Source of the DNA: a virus
DNA: 34,060 nucleotides
IMG/VR virus record: IMGVR_UViG_3300020201_000066
Location: 1 to 34,060 of that record
Reading direction: 5' to 3' (one strand)
The notes under the pieces were generated by a model. The model saw only the letters and a program-made list of their open reading frames with translations, ran no database searches and was not told the DNA's origin. This document shows positions 16,558 through 26,378 of this stretch, in pieces. The translations under genes and the position numbers were made by a program. The number at the start of each line of letters is the position of its first letter. Within the stretch, counting starts at the first letter, position 1.

Positions 16558-17103
16558 ATGATTGGCTGGCTAGAGATCGAGACCCACGACGAGGCGACGG
16601 GCGAGCGAGGCAGCGCGCGGTGGGAGAACATCGTCACGGCTGCCGGCGCGGAGTATTATCTCCAGCGGTTCGCGAGCCAAACGCCGACGAACTTTGTGAA
16701 CGGGGCAGGCGCGTTCGATGGCGTTCTTGAGCTTGGGACTGCGGGCAACGTGCCGAATAGCGCGAGCACGCGCGCGAATATGACCACGAAGGTCGCGGGG
16801 TCGCAACGCGCATGCGATGGTGGGTTCCCCAAGACGGACGACGATGACCCTTTGAACGTTCTCTTCGGCACTGCGATGCCCGACTCCGCATCGTCGCCAG
16901 CGATCGAGCAGACCGTGACTTATAAAGTGAGCTATCCGGCCGGCACGTTCACTGCCACGGCAGTCGACCGCGCGATCTTGACCAACCCGTCGCCTGGTGC
17001 GAGTGAGCCCGTTGTCGCGTACACCACGGGGACGGCTTTCACGGTCAACAGCAGCACGGCCGTCGTGGTGCGCTGGAATCACCGCATCCAGGCGGTGGTT
17101 TGA
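16558..17103 (+). CDS. tail protein, paralogue 2 of a tandem pair
   Basis: A protein of 181 residues from ATG 16558, five bases after the preceding gene, without a clear ribosome binding site. It parallels its neighbour: EYYLQRFASQTPTNFVNGAG, FPKTDDDDPLN, VTYKVSYPAGTFTATAVDRA and VVVRWNHRIQAVV. It adds an N-terminal strand set (MIGWLEIETHDEATGERG, then ENIVTAAGA) resembling the start of many phage tail-tip proteins. The frame also opens upstream at 16363, but that lies inside the other gene in another frame. It may form a hetero-oligomer with the neighbour at the tail end. Confidence 0.55.
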   Translation: MIGWLEIETHDEATGERGSARWENIVTAAGAEYYLQRFASQTPTNFVNGAGAFDGVLELGTAGNVPNSASTRANMTTKVAGSQRACDGGFPKTDDDDPLNVLFGTAMPDSASSPAIEQTVTYKVSYPAGTFTATAVDRAILTNPSPGASEPVVAYTTGTAFTVNSSTAVVVRWNHRIQAVV

Positions 17104-17106
17104 CAC

Positions 17107-20100
17107 ATGGCGGGTCTGCCCATCCGCGTCATCCGTGGGGTCGCAGACTTCACAGGCTCGCCGTCACCGCAGTCGGTGGTGGTCAGCCTCGGCACGACCA
17201 TAGACGTCACGCGCTCGTTCGTGCGCGTCACGGGCACGATGCACTCGTCGGCTGGCGCGATCGGCGGGCAAGCTTCCGCGACGACGCTGCGCGACTTCTC
17301 GGTGCGCGCGGTCATCGGGCCCAACGACGTGCGGATCCTGCGCCCGGCTGGCGGGCTGGCGTCACAGATCGTCGCCTACTTTGAGGTTTGGGAATACACG
17401 GGCCCGATCGGCGGCGAACACGAGTTCAAGGTCGTGGCTGGCCCGTATCAGACCGCGATCCCTAACGGCCAAACAGAGTCCATCGTCCCGGTATTTCTTG
17501 CCCCTGGCGTGAACCTATCGAAGTGCGTGCCGATCCTCATGGCGCAGATGTCGGCGCTCGACGAACAAAGCGCCCAGAACCTGCACTGCACTCTCTTCTT
17601 CACCACCACGACCGTCGGCTCGGATTCCGCAGGGACGGTCCTGATCCAGCGCGCGGGTAGTCAGGGGCTCGTCACAGTGGCGTGGGTCCTCGTCGAGTTC
17701 TCGGGCTCCGCGTGGCTCGTCAGCAATCGGGGTGAAGTCGTGCCGGGCGCTGCGAAGGTCTTCGAGCCGGCGGTGGATTGGGCGCACACCATCGCGTTCT
17801 CCACGTTCCGGCACGCCAGCCCGAACGTGAACGCGGGCAGCTACGTCCTCGATCATCCGCTCGGCACCAACAATCAACTTCAACTGTCGCAGAACGGCGC
17901 GGCAGATACGACCGGAGCGCGGGCTTTCGTCTACCTCCTCTCGAACCCCGATCTCGAAGTGTTCCACGCTTCATGGATCACCGAGGACCCGCTGGTTCTT
18001 CCTACGGGCACCGCGGGCACCGCGCAAACGGTCACGAGGATCGCCACAGACTTCGCCGTCCCGTTCCGCGCACTAAAGCTCGCGACGACCGGCATGATCG
18101 CGACGGCGACAGTGTCCGGCGCAACGCCCAGCGCACCGCGGCAGCACTTCGCCTATCGCATCTCCGACACGGACGAGATCCAGTTCTTTCGCGGGTACGC
18201 TGGTACGAATGCGTGGGCCACGATTCAGCTCGTGTACTTCGAGCCGGAAGCCTTCGCGCTGCTCGATCAGGCCACGATCGTCGATTCGTGGACGAGCGTC
18301 GAGAACATCAACGTCGCCTTCAACGACCTCGCGCGGTCGATCGAAGCGGGCTTGGCCGTCTCCGGCGCACCAAGTGCAGGCGGAGGGAGCACGGTAGAGA
18401 TCGTGCGCGTTCTCGACACCTGGGAAGCGACGCTCGATCAAGGCATCGTGACGCCGCCGCCGCCGGAAAGCTCCATCGACTTCCTGCGCGCCAACTGGTC
18501 CGTTGCGGTCGTGGTAGAGACGGCAGAAGTCACCGACGTCGCGCGCGCAGGATCGTCTGCGGTCGAGGAACGCGTAGGGCTTCTCGATCGCCCTCGCCGC
18601 AGGTTTGGCGTGCAGATGACCGGCATCGACGCGGCGCGTTCCGCGGAGTTCCGGGTCAACATGACCCGCGCAACCCAAGGCGATTTCGATCTCCCGGTCT
18701 ACTCAGACTTCGCGTCAACGACGGCATCGAGCAGCGGGACGACGATCTTTTGCTCGCCGAGTGACCGGCGATTTGTGGCGGGCGGCCGCTTCATCCTCCA
18801 CACCTACGCGGACGGCTGGCCGACCGCTGCGCAGACCGGAACCATTGTCACGGTCCAGAGCGACCGGCTAACCATCGCCGATGCGCTGGTCGGATCGTTC
18901 CCCGAGCGCTCGCGCGTGTACCCTCTCGCGCGCTGCCGGCCGGTAATCGGCATGCCGGTCGTCGCGATCACCGACGGGATTGTCCAGATCGACTTCGAGG
19001 CCAGAGAGCTTGAAGCGCCGAGCGCATTCCCTGCTCGCTCGCTTCCGGCTGACGCGCAGATCTATCGCGGCTGGCCCGTGCTCGCGGTCGCCCCCGACTG
19101 GGGCCAGGCTCCATCGATGTCGCTGGGCCGCGAGGTCGAAACCGAGAACATCGGGACATCGTCCTACGACCAGTTCTTGTCCGTCGAGACGGGCGCAGAC
19201 GCAGAGCTGGCGTACTCGTTCCTCAGCCGCTCGGACGCCTGGCACGCGCTATCGATCCTGGAGAGCCGACGCGGCAGGGCGTTGCCCTTCTGGGCTCTCG
19301 GCCCGCAGTCCATCGGCACGGTGCTGGCGATCACGGCCAGCAACATCACGGTCGCAGGCGACTACGACACGACCAACGTCGCGCAGACGTACCGGTATCT
19401 CGCGCTCCAGCTCAAAGGCGCTGCGCCCATCCTCGTCGACATCGAGTCGGTCCAGTCGCCGGTCTCGGGCCAGCTAGTCCTTTCCTTCAGCGAGGACCTC
19501 ACCCTTGCTCCGCCCCTCGACCAGTTGCTCCGCGTGACTCCCGCGCACCTGGTGCGGATGGCTGCGGACGTGCTGCGCGAGGAGTGGGTCACCGATAGCA
19601 TCTGCACGATTACCCTGGCGGTCGAAGACACCCGCGCCGAGCCGGCATCCATCGACATCCTCGGGTTCGTGGAGCCCGCGTCCTCTGCGACGGGAGCGGT
19701 CGACGGCACGCCGGACCTGTGGGCCTACATCGACTCGACCAAGAACGCCCTGCGAGCGGCGACGCCCACCACCACGAACCCGGCAGACCCCGCGAACGGC
19801 GCGCTGACCGAGGCCGAGCTTTGGCCGCGACTCGACAGCGCCGTCCACTACTGGGCCGACGTGCGCTTTGACCCCTCTGTTCCTAGCGCTCCCGGCCTGC
19901 GTGCCATGGTGCCGATCCTCAGCGTTCTGCCGGTTCCCGCGATGCGGCTGTTGCGGACGACCGGGTCCACCGGCGTCGCGACTGGCACCACGGACAAGGC
20001 GAGCCTCGGAACGCCTAGCATCGTGCGGCTCGGTTCCGCCACGCACCGCATGCTCTTTCTGGAAGCCGACAGCGGTACGCCATCAGCCGCACCGTGGGGC

Positions 20101-20622
20101 ACTACCGGCGTCACGTTCTTCCTGCACATGAACACGCCGCCCGCGGCACTCGACCCGCTATCGGGCGCGGGAGACATCATCTCTTACCTGGGCTCCTCTG
20201 GGCCAGATACCTTTGCGCTCCAGCTCGGGCGCATCCGCATGTTCGCTCAGGAGCTGCCGTCTGCGTCACTGCCCGCGGGCCAGAATGCGGTCTATGCAGA
20301 CCTGTTCGATGGCAACCGCAAGCTCATCGTCTACCGCGTCGAGCTGGGAGTCGCTCAAACCTTGTGGGTCGATGGCATCCAGCGCGCCATCACCAGCGCG
20401 CCGTCCGCCATCAACGGCGTGGATACGACCCTCACGCGGTGGTTCAGGTGGATGGGATACCCGCTTGGCTCGACCACGGACGGCCCGTCCCTTAGTGTTG
20501 GCACGCAGATGCAACTCAACGCCGTTGCGGTCTACTCGCGCGCGATCAGCATCGACGAACTGAATGCCGTCGGCTCAGCGCTCGCGGCCAGACACGGCAC
20601 GGACTGGAGCGCGATCGTCTAA
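17107..20622 (+). CDS. large multidomain tail protein with a LamG-like C-terminus
   Basis: A protein of 1171 residues from ATG 17107, four bases after the previous stop. Residues about 20-380 hold three beta domains that each end in a similar aromatic strand (FEVWEYTG, VLVEFSG, LVYFEP). Residues about 440-830 have the tail-hub type segment with EERVGLLDRPRRRFGVQM near residue 495, then QMTGIDAARSAEFRVNMTRA and a trailing YSFLSRSDAWHALSILESRR. The last 200 residues look like a laminin-G/concanavalin fold: RKLIVYRVELG, LWVDGIQ and VYSRAISIDELNAVGSALAA. Such domains bind sugars, so this is likely a tail-tip protein combining a structural hub with receptor contact. The precise domains are inferred. 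Confidence 0.6.
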   Translation: MAGLPIRVIRGVADFTGSPSPQSVVVSLGTTIDVTRSFVRVTGTMHSSAGAIGGQASATTLRDFSVRAVIGPNDVRILRPAGGLASQIVAYFEVWEYTGPIGGEHEFKVVAGPYQTAIPNGQTESIVPVFLAPGVNLSKCVPILMAQMSALDEQSAQNLHCTLFFTTTTVGSDSAGTVLIQRAGSQGLVTVAWVLVEFSGSAWLVSNRGEVVPGAAKVFEPAVDWAHTIAFSTFRHASPNVNAGSYVLDHPLGTNNQLQLSQNGAADTTGARAFVYLLSNPDLEVFHASWITEDPLVLPTGTAGTAQTVTRIATDFAVPFRALKLATTGMIATATVSGATPSAPRQHFAYRISDTDEIQFFRGYAGTNAWATIQLVYFEPEAFALLDQATIVDSWTSVENINVAFNDLARSIEAGLAVSGAPSAGGGSTVEIVRVLDTWEATLDQGIVTPPPPESSIDFLRANWSVAVVVETAEVTDVARAGSSAVEERVGLLDRPRRRFGVQMTGIDAARSAEFRVNMTRATQGDFDLPVYSDFASTTASSSGTTIFCSPSDRRFVAGGRFILHTYADGWPTAAQTGTIVTVQSDRLTIADALVGSFPERSRVYPLARCRPVIGMPVVAITDGIVQIDFEARELEAPSAFPARSLPADAQIYRGWPVLAVAPDWGQAPSMSLGREVETENIGTSSYDQFLSVETGADAELAYSFLSRSDAWHALSILESRRGRALPFWALGPQSIGTVLAITASNITVAGDYDTTNVAQTYRYLALQLKGAAPILVDIESVQSPVSGQLVLSFSEDLTLAPPLDQLLRVTPAHLVRMAADVLREEWVTDSICTITLAVEDTRAEPASIDILGFVEPASSATGAVDGTPDLWAYIDSTKNALRAATPTTTNPADPANGALTEAELWPRLDSAVHYWADVRFDPSVPSAPGLRAMVPILSVLPVPAMRLLRTTGSTGVATGTTDKASLGTPSIVRLGSATHRMLFLEADSGTPSAAPWGTTGVTFFLHMNTPPAALDPLSGAGDIISYLGSSGPDTFALQLGRIRMFAQELPSASLPAGQNAVYADLFDGNRKLIVYRVELGVAQTLWVDGIQRAITSAPSAINGVDTTLTRWFRWMGYPLGSTTDGPSLSVGTQMQLNAVAVYSRAISIDELNAVGSALAARHGTDWSAIV

Positions 20623-22631
20623 TGGTCCAACCGCAGCTAGTCATCCGCTACCAGCCGGGGCACGTCTACCAGACGACCGACGCGGCGTTGCTCGCGAACG
20701 AGATCGATGCGCGCCTGTGTGCGACCGTCTTCTACCGCACCGACATTCCTGCTCCGGTCGGCGGTCGCAAGGGCACCATCGAAGTCCAGGGCGGTGGCGC
20801 GTTCGCCACGTCGGGCAGGCCAATCGAGGACCTCGACGTCGCGCTCCCGACTAGCAGCGCGTTCCACTACTTGTCCCGCCTGTACCAGGAAGGGCACGCG
20901 GTCATCTCCATCGGCTACATGGTGCAGGTGCTCGTTGGCGATACGGGCGACGCGGCCGCGCCTGGGACAATCTACTTCGCAACTTCGGCGGCAGCAGATG
21001 CGGCGATCCCTGGGCGGGGCGCGTTTGACCCCAGCCAATGGAAGTACGCGCCGCTTGGGCACAAGCTCAGGCTCGACGCGAGCAAGCTCACCCGCTACAG
21101 CGCCGAGCATTGCATGGTTCACCTCGTCCAGTGGATCGCGACCTTTGGGTCGCTCGCTGGGCTCTCGCAAGATGTCGCGAACGACTGGGTGACGACGGGA
21201 CGCAGCTTCGGCGCGCACCTCGGGCAGTTCCTTGCGCTCGGATGCGACCGCGCAGATCCCGATGCGCTCGCGGCGAGCCGGTACTCGAAGTCGACGCGAC
21301 TGCGCGGCGTTTTGAACCAACAGAACGTCTCGACTTGGAACGTCTACATCGGCAGCGGATTCATCCCGCATTGGACCGACTACGCAGGCGCGCTCGTCAA
21401 GACGATCGGCGGTGCGAAGGCGCAGACCGGCCCAAGCTCAGAAGACCAGATCGACCTAGCGTCCGCGCTCTACCACGCCTTCATTGATCCCGCAGTCGCC
21501 GAGGCGAACGCAGTCGTGCCGGTGTGCCTCCTCGCAGGCAACATTCCGACCGCCGGAAATCCCGGTTACACATACGCGGAGTTCGAGACATACGGGTTGA
21601 CTACCGCGTTGAACGCGCACCCCATGTGCGGCGTGATCGCGATGGAGCTTGCGCTCAAGGCGCTGACGCCGCCGGCAGGCCAAGCAAATATCCACCTCAC
21701 TGTGTCGAGGTTCTTCGCTGGGTCGCCTGGTGCGGAAGAGTGGACAGCCGAGGCGCTCGCGTTCCTGCTGCCGCTGCTGGAGCAACCCGAGGAACCGCGG
21801 CAACCGCCGACGGGCGGCCAATCGCTGACCTCGAAGTTCTCGACGGTTGCGGTCCGGTTCTCTTGGGTCGGCGGGGCGTTGAACCTCGCGCGGCAAGTCT
21901 CCGGCGCGCTCGGCTACACCGTAGTCCCGGACCTCGACGTCCGCATCCCCGTCGACGCTCCAGGGATCGTGCAGGACCCTCTGCGCATCGACGTCCCGGC
22001 GTCCATCGCACTGTTCGCACAGCTCGCCGATGGCAAGCGCCATCCATTGATTGACGTCCAGGTGGTCGAGATCCGATCGGGCGCGGACGGCGTCGCATAC
22101 GACGAGCGAGTTCTATGGGCCGGGCATGTCGACGTCGTGACGGGAAACCCGAAAGGCCGCACGGGTCGCGTGCTGGTCGAGTGCTTGGACGAGCTGGGGC
22201 TGACCGAAGGCGCGGTTCTCGGCATCGCTGCGAATCAGTTTTGCCAGCGCCAGTTCGGCCGAGGCTTCTGTCGCTCTGCCGCGGTCGTGATCGAGGACCT
22301 TGTGCAGCAGGGTCAGATTCAGTCGATCAGCGGCTCGACGGTCACTATCGCGGGACTGACGCCCGGCTCTTACGCGACCTACTACCAGCACGGGTGGGTC
22401 GAGTACCAGGGCGCGCGCATCGGCGTCCGCAAGTGGAGCACAGACGCGCCGTCGACGTTTGTGCTGCGCGATGACGTGCCGATCGAGTGGCTCAACGCGA
22501 CCGTCGACGTGGCGCCAGGGTGCGACAAGACGAGCGCCAACTGCAAAGCATACCTCAACGCGGATCGGTTCCTCGCGCCGGGGCTGCTCATGCCCGAGTA
22601 CGCACCCCACTACCAGCAGTCGCCAAAATGA
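20622..22631 (+). CDS. DUF2163/BR0599-type tail hub protein with a large unknown N-terminal half
   Basis: A protein of 669 residues, ATG 20622 overlapping the previous stop as TAATG. The C-terminal about 260 residues fit DUF2163/BR0599: RVLVECLDELGL, then FCQRQFGRGFC near residues 540-550 and the late GCDKTSANCKAYLNADRF near 633-650. In tail gene clusters this family lies next to the tip and forms part of the hub. The first about 400 residues are not part of that family: a globular alpha/beta sequence with FHYLSRLYQEGHAVISIGY, IYFATSAAADAA and HAHPMCGV-like blocks. No catalytic motif could be pinned down. It is either a fused enzymatic or binding module or an unusual extension. Confidence 0.68.
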   Translation: MVQPQLVIRYQPGHVYQTTDAALLANEIDARLCATVFYRTDIPAPVGGRKGTIEVQGGGAFATSGRPIEDLDVALPTSSAFHYLSRLYQEGHAVISIGYMVQVLVGDTGDAAAPGTIYFATSAAADAAIPGRGAFDPSQWKYAPLGHKLRLDASKLTRYSAEHCMVHLVQWIATFGSLAGLSQDVANDWVTTGRSFGAHLGQFLALGCDRADPDALAASRYSKSTRLRGVLNQQNVSTWNVYIGSGFIPHWTDYAGALVKTIGGAKAQTGPSSEDQIDLASALYHAFIDPAVAEANAVVPVCLLAGNIPTAGNPGYTYAEFETYGLTTALNAHPMCGVIAMELALKALTPPAGQANIHLTVSRFFAGSPGAEEWTAEALAFLLPLLEQPEEPRQPPTGGQSLTSKFSTVAVRFSWVGGALNLARQVSGALGYTVVPDLDVRIPVDAPGIVQDPLRIDVPASIALFAQLADGKRHPLIDVQVVEIRSGADGVAYDERVLWAGHVDVVTGNPKGRTGRVLVECLDELGLTEGAVLGIAANQFCQRQFGRGFCRSAAVVIEDLVQQGQIQSISGSTVTIAGLTPGSYATYYQHGWVEYQGARIGVRKWSTDAPSTFVLRDDVPIEWLNATVDVAPGCDKTSANCKAYLNADRFLAPGLLMPEYAPHYQQSPK

Positions 22632-25465
22632 AGATCCGCCGCGCGCCGCAGTTCACGAGCGAAACTGGCGTGATCAACTTCGTTGCGTTGCTCGTGGGGC
22701 TCGCTCTCTCGTTCATCTCCGCACGGCTCGCTGCGCGCAGACCTCAGCCGCCGTTCCAGGATGCGCCGACACCGATCACGAGCCGGGGCGCGCGGGTCCC
22801 GGTCATCATCGGACGCCGATCAGTTCCCGCGATACACGCGGCAGTCGGGCTGCGCACGCAGGTCGGTTCGTCGGGCCCCGACTATCGCGAGGAGGCTTGG
22901 CACATCCTCGCAGTCGGGCCCATGCGCGCGATCCACGGGATCTTTCAGGAAGGCTCGCCGATCAACCCGGGGCTCAGCGCGAAAATCTTCCCTATCACTC
23001 CAGCGACGCACCCCAGCGGCACGCTGATCTTCATTTCAGGCTACGGGCGGTTTTTCACGCAGTGGGGCGAAGAGACGCAGCCCGTCGACGCGTTGCTGTC
23101 CAAGCTGACCGGCATCGCGAGCAACTGGGCCGAGATCGGCGGCCTGATCTATCGCACAGAGATCAGCGGCGAGGGCTCGGGAAAGATCCTGGGGCCGAGT
23201 CCGTTTTGGCCGACGATCTCACACGACGTCGAGGTAGGGATCCAGCGCGTAGGGCTTTTCAAGAGCGCGCCGTACTGGGAGCGCATCGACCAGCCGAACA
23301 CCGCGGCAGCGGCCGCCGCGAAGGGGTTCGCGACCACTCCGAGCGGCGGCTCTCCCTATAACGGCAACTGGATTTATGTTCCGCCCGACAAGGGGCTGGC
23401 GTTCATCGTCGGCAAGAATGTGCTGGTGACCGGAGCGCAAAACCTCCAACTCGTCAGCACGCCGGGGCTCAACGGCGAATACAAGCTGCTCGTCAAGTTC
23501 CCGATCACGGCCGACGACAATCAGGACCCGAGCTATCTTGGTTGGTGGCGTCTTCAGATGATCCCATCACAAGACTGGGACTCTAGGACCGCGACGCTTA
23601 CGCCGTTCGAGACCTTGCAGCACAGCGGGGCAAACCCCGCGCACGCGATCTACCAGATCCTGTTCGGCGGCTGGCCTCATGGCATGGCGCTGCGCAAATC
23701 CAAGTTCGACCTGGAGTCGCTTGAGCAGATCGGCGTTTACTTCGAGGCACATCCCGCGCCGGTCAACGTAGTCGGGCACGACGGCCTCACCGTCGAGGGG
23801 CTCATGACGCGCATCATGATGGACCACGGCATTGTGCGCACATTGTCCCGGGACGGTCGCATCCGGTTCGTCCTCATGCGCGCGCCTGCGCCTGCCGACA
23901 TCGCGGTCATCCCCGCCGATGCCATTCTCGCGCCGCTGCCCGAAATGCAGAACCAGCAAGGGCGCGTTCCAACGACGCGCGCGATGTTCGAGTTCGCCGA
24001 CGTCGAACGCAGCTTCACAACGAACGTCATCCCGATAGTCAACGATGGCGATGCGCACCTCGTCGACTTCCCCAAAGACGTCAGGGTAACGATTCACACC
24101 GCGACCGACTTCAAAACGGCCAGCGAGATCGCGCAGCGCAAGGCGCAGGAGCATCTTTCGCGCGCGCGTGGAGGGGAGGTCTTCCTCGGCCGCGCGGCTC
24201 GAGATCTCGCCAACGGCCAGGTCGTTGCGCTGACAGGCTACGCCGGGACATGGCGTGTGCTCGGCATCGGGCGCGACGCGCTGTCGTCCCGCACGCGCGT
24301 GCAACTCGTCAAAGACATCTACGACGTCTCGCCCGCATTCGTGGTCACTGACCCGGGTGCAGGCGGCGGCGGTGGTGGAGGCGGTGGCGGTGGGGCCGAA
24401 CCGCTCCAGGCGGACTTCGCTCAGGCTGCGATCGAGGTGCCCCCGTGGTGGGGGTCCGCGCCAGGAACCCAACGCGCGATGCTTGCGCGAGTCCGCGCGA
24501 CCACGATCGCTATATCCTCCCAGGTCTACACAAGCGCCACGTCGCAGGGGATCGCTACGCCGATCGGCTCGCCGCAGTCGTCGTTTGCCGGCGTGCGCTT
24601 GTCCGCAGCTCTGCCCGCTGCAACGACGCCCATCCTGGGGTATCCCGGGCACGCTGCGGGTCCCGCGGCTTATCTCGTGGGGGTGGGCACGCAAGCAGCG
24701 GTCGATCTGTCCGCCGACACCACCGCATGGCTGACCGGGACGCAGGTCGCCATCATCGGCGGCGGCCCGCAGGCTGAGGTGTGCTTCCTGCGCTCGCTCA
24801 CATCTACCGGCGGAGGAGGCTACACGCTTGACGGTCTGGTTCGTGCTCGATACGACACGGTCCAGCAAGCGTGGCCCGCCGACACAATGGTGTACATCGG
24901 ACCGCGCGTCGAGCTTGAGCTGCTGACGTCCGCCACGTTCGCGCCGGGGTTGACGCGATATTTCAAGGCGCCCGCACAAAGCGCGACCGAGTCTTTGACT
25001 CTCGCCGACGCGGACGAGGTAGCACACACCTTCCGCGGCGCGAACGTCGTACCCATCGCCGTCGGCGCGCTGCGCGGATACCCCGGCGGGCTCGGCCTGA
25101 ACGTGCCAGCGTTCCGCGTCGGCGACACCCTTGAGTTCGCCTGGCACCAGCGGCGCGCAGACCTCACGGCGGGATACGGGCAGGAACCCTACGGCAGCGT
25201 GCATACGTCGCCGCCGGTCGTCGGCGTGATGATCCATCGGATCTACGCAGACGACCTCGGAGCGCCAGCAGCAAGCCCGGTGCTCGTCGTGGATCAGGGC
25301 GCGACCATCGGCGCAATCTTCACCTACGCGCAGCTTTTCACCAATGCCGGCGCGCCGCTAGAGTCGCTCACCACGCACCAGGATCGCGCGTTCTGGTTTT
25401 CGGTCGTCCACCAGATCTCGGGAGTCAACTCGCCCGAGGTCTTCACCCAAATGACGCCAGTCTGA
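22628..25465 (+). CDS. J-like tail tip/central fibre protein
   Basis: A protein of 945 residues. ATG 22628 overlaps the stop of the hub gene; the frame is open further left to 22487 but inside that gene. An N-terminal membrane-type segment (VINFVALLVGLALSFISARL) is followed by ITSRGARVPVIIGRRSV, the strand pattern typical of J-like tail attachment proteins. A run of 11 glycines lies at residues 579-589 (24362-24394), linking the tube-facing part to a C-terminal receptor-facing part with repeated beta segments. Such proteins form the trimeric tip that meets the host. A hydrophobic N-terminus is unusual and could help membrane or tube insertion. Confidence 0.68.
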   Translation: MKIRRAPQFTSETGVINFVALLVGLALSFISARLAARRPQPPFQDAPTPITSRGARVPVIIGRRSVPAIHAAVGLRTQVGSSGPDYREEAWHILAVGPMRAIHGIFQEGSPINPGLSAKIFPITPATHPSGTLIFISGYGRFFTQWGEETQPVDALLSKLTGIASNWAEIGGLIYRTEISGEGSGKILGPSPFWPTISHDVEVGIQRVGLFKSAPYWERIDQPNTAAAAAAKGFATTPSGGSPYNGNWIYVPPDKGLAFIVGKNVLVTGAQNLQLVSTPGLNGEYKLLVKFPITADDNQDPSYLGWWRLQMIPSQDWDSRTATLTPFETLQHSGANPAHAIYQILFGGWPHGMALRKSKFDLESLEQIGVYFEAHPAPVNVVGHDGLTVEGLMTRIMMDHGIVRTLSRDGRIRFVLMRAPAPADIAVIPADAILAPLPEMQNQQGRVPTTRAMFEFADVERSFTTNVIPIVNDGDAHLVDFPKDVRVTIHTATDFKTASEIAQRKAQEHLSRARGGEVFLGRAARDLANGQVVALTGYAGTWRVLGIGRDALSSRTRVQLVKDIYDVSPAFVVTDPGAGGGGGGGGGGGAEPLQADFAQAAIEVPPWWGSAPGTQRAMLARVRATTIAISSQVYTSATSQGIATPIGSPQSSFAGVRLSAALPAATTPILGYPGHAAGPAAYLVGVGTQAAVDLSADTTAWLTGTQVAIIGGGPQAEVCFLRSLTSTGGGGYTLDGLVRARYDTVQQAWPADTMVYIGPRVELELLTSATFAPGLTRYFKAPAQSATESLTLADADEVAHTFRGANVVPIAVGALRGYPGGLGLNVPAFRVGDTLEFAWHQRRADLTAGYGQEPYGSVHTSPPVVGVMIHRIYADDLGAPAASPVLVVDQGATIGAIFTYAQLFTNAGAPLESLTTHQDRAFWFSVVHQISGVNSPEVFTQMTPV

Positions 25466-25472
25466 GGATCAG

Positions 25473-26378
25473 ATGCCCCGCCCGGTTCTGCCCACAATCA
25501 ACGTCGGTTCCAGCGGATGGGGCCCTCTTGTGACCCAAGCGCTTGCGCAGGTCTACACCACACCGTACCCGTTGCCAGAGCACGTCGGCGACGAGAGCGA
25601 CCTGCCCGACGCGACGATCTACGACCGCTGCGTAGTTTGGGTAGAGCACACCGAACTCGGCTGGGTTCTCTACCACGCGAACGGCGGCGTTTGGCTGCCG
25701 CTCATGCAGCCACCGACCATCGCGCTGCGGCGGTGGGTCTTCGAAGACTTCTACAACTATTCGGCTGGCTCTGGCGGCGCGCACCCTTTCACTTTAACGC
25801 TGCTCGCAAGCGGCTCGGCTGTCGCTACGGCGCTCGCGGGCATGACGGGCGCGGTTCGCATCGCGAGCGCAGCCAGCGCGAACAGCGGCGTCATCGCGCG
25901 CACGCTAGACGTCGCGACCATCCTCGGGGAACCTGGGGCGGCATGCGTTGCCATCGCGGCATACACCGGCGCGTTTGCCACCGCATCGCTTGTCCGGCTG
26001 GGGTTCATCGACACGACGAACCACGCCGACTGCGTCGACGGGGCATACTTCGAGCTTGCTAGCGGCGCGCTTGCGGCAAAGACCGCCAGCAACAGCGTGC
26101 GGACGACGAGCGGCACAACGTTCACGCCGCTTTCAGGCGTGATCTATCGGCACGTCATCCGCTACGTGAGCACCGCCTCTGTCCGGTTCCGGATCTACGA
26201 TCACCTCACCGGAGTGAAGGTCTACGATCAGACCATCGCGACAAACGTTGCAACAGGCACGTCCCGCGCGTTCGGCGTCGGCGCGGTTGCGACAACGACA
26301 ACGTCGGCGGCAGCCAACCACCTATGGGTCGACGGCATGGGGTTCGGGCCCGCCTTGCCGGCGGAGTTCCTGTCATGA
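25473..26378 (+). CDS. putative tail fibre or receptor-binding protein
   Basis: A protein of 301 residues with GAGGA just before ATG 25473. The N-terminus (NVGSSGWGPLVTQALAQ) and next 60 residues, including YDRCVVWVEHTELGWVLYHANGG, resemble short phage fibre or tip proteins that carry a small adapter domain. The remainder is serine/threonine/alanine-rich and strand-like (VSTASVRFRIYDHLTGVKVY, ending NHLWVDGMGFG), consistent with a beta-sandwich that could bind a carbohydrate. It follows the J-like gene and overlaps the first lysis-region gene as ATGA. The role is inferred from position and composition. Confidence 0.52.
   Translation: MPRPVLPTINVGSSGWGPLVTQALAQVYTTPYPLPEHVGDESDLPDATIYDRCVVWVEHTELGWVLYHANGGVWLPLMQPPTIALRRWVFEDFYNYSAGSGGAHPFTLTLLASGSAVATALAGMTGAVRIASAASANSGVIARTLDVATILGEPGAACVAIAAYTGAFATASLVRLGFIDTTNHADCVDGAYFELASGALAAKTASNSVRTTSGTTFTPLSGVIYRHVIRYVSTASVRFRIYDHLTGVKVYDQTIATNVATGTSRAFGVGAVATTTTSAAANHLWVDGMGFGPALPAEFLS

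Noticed and set aside
22487-22627. Upstream extension of the J-like gene
   Set aside because: It would overlap the C-terminus of the DUF2163 protein by about 140 bases; ATG 22628 gives clean ATGA coupling and a normal N-terminus.
23567-25237. 556-residue open frame on the minus strand
   Set aside because: It lies wholly inside the J-like gene, in a composition typical of antisense GC-rich shadow frames, with no recognisable motif.
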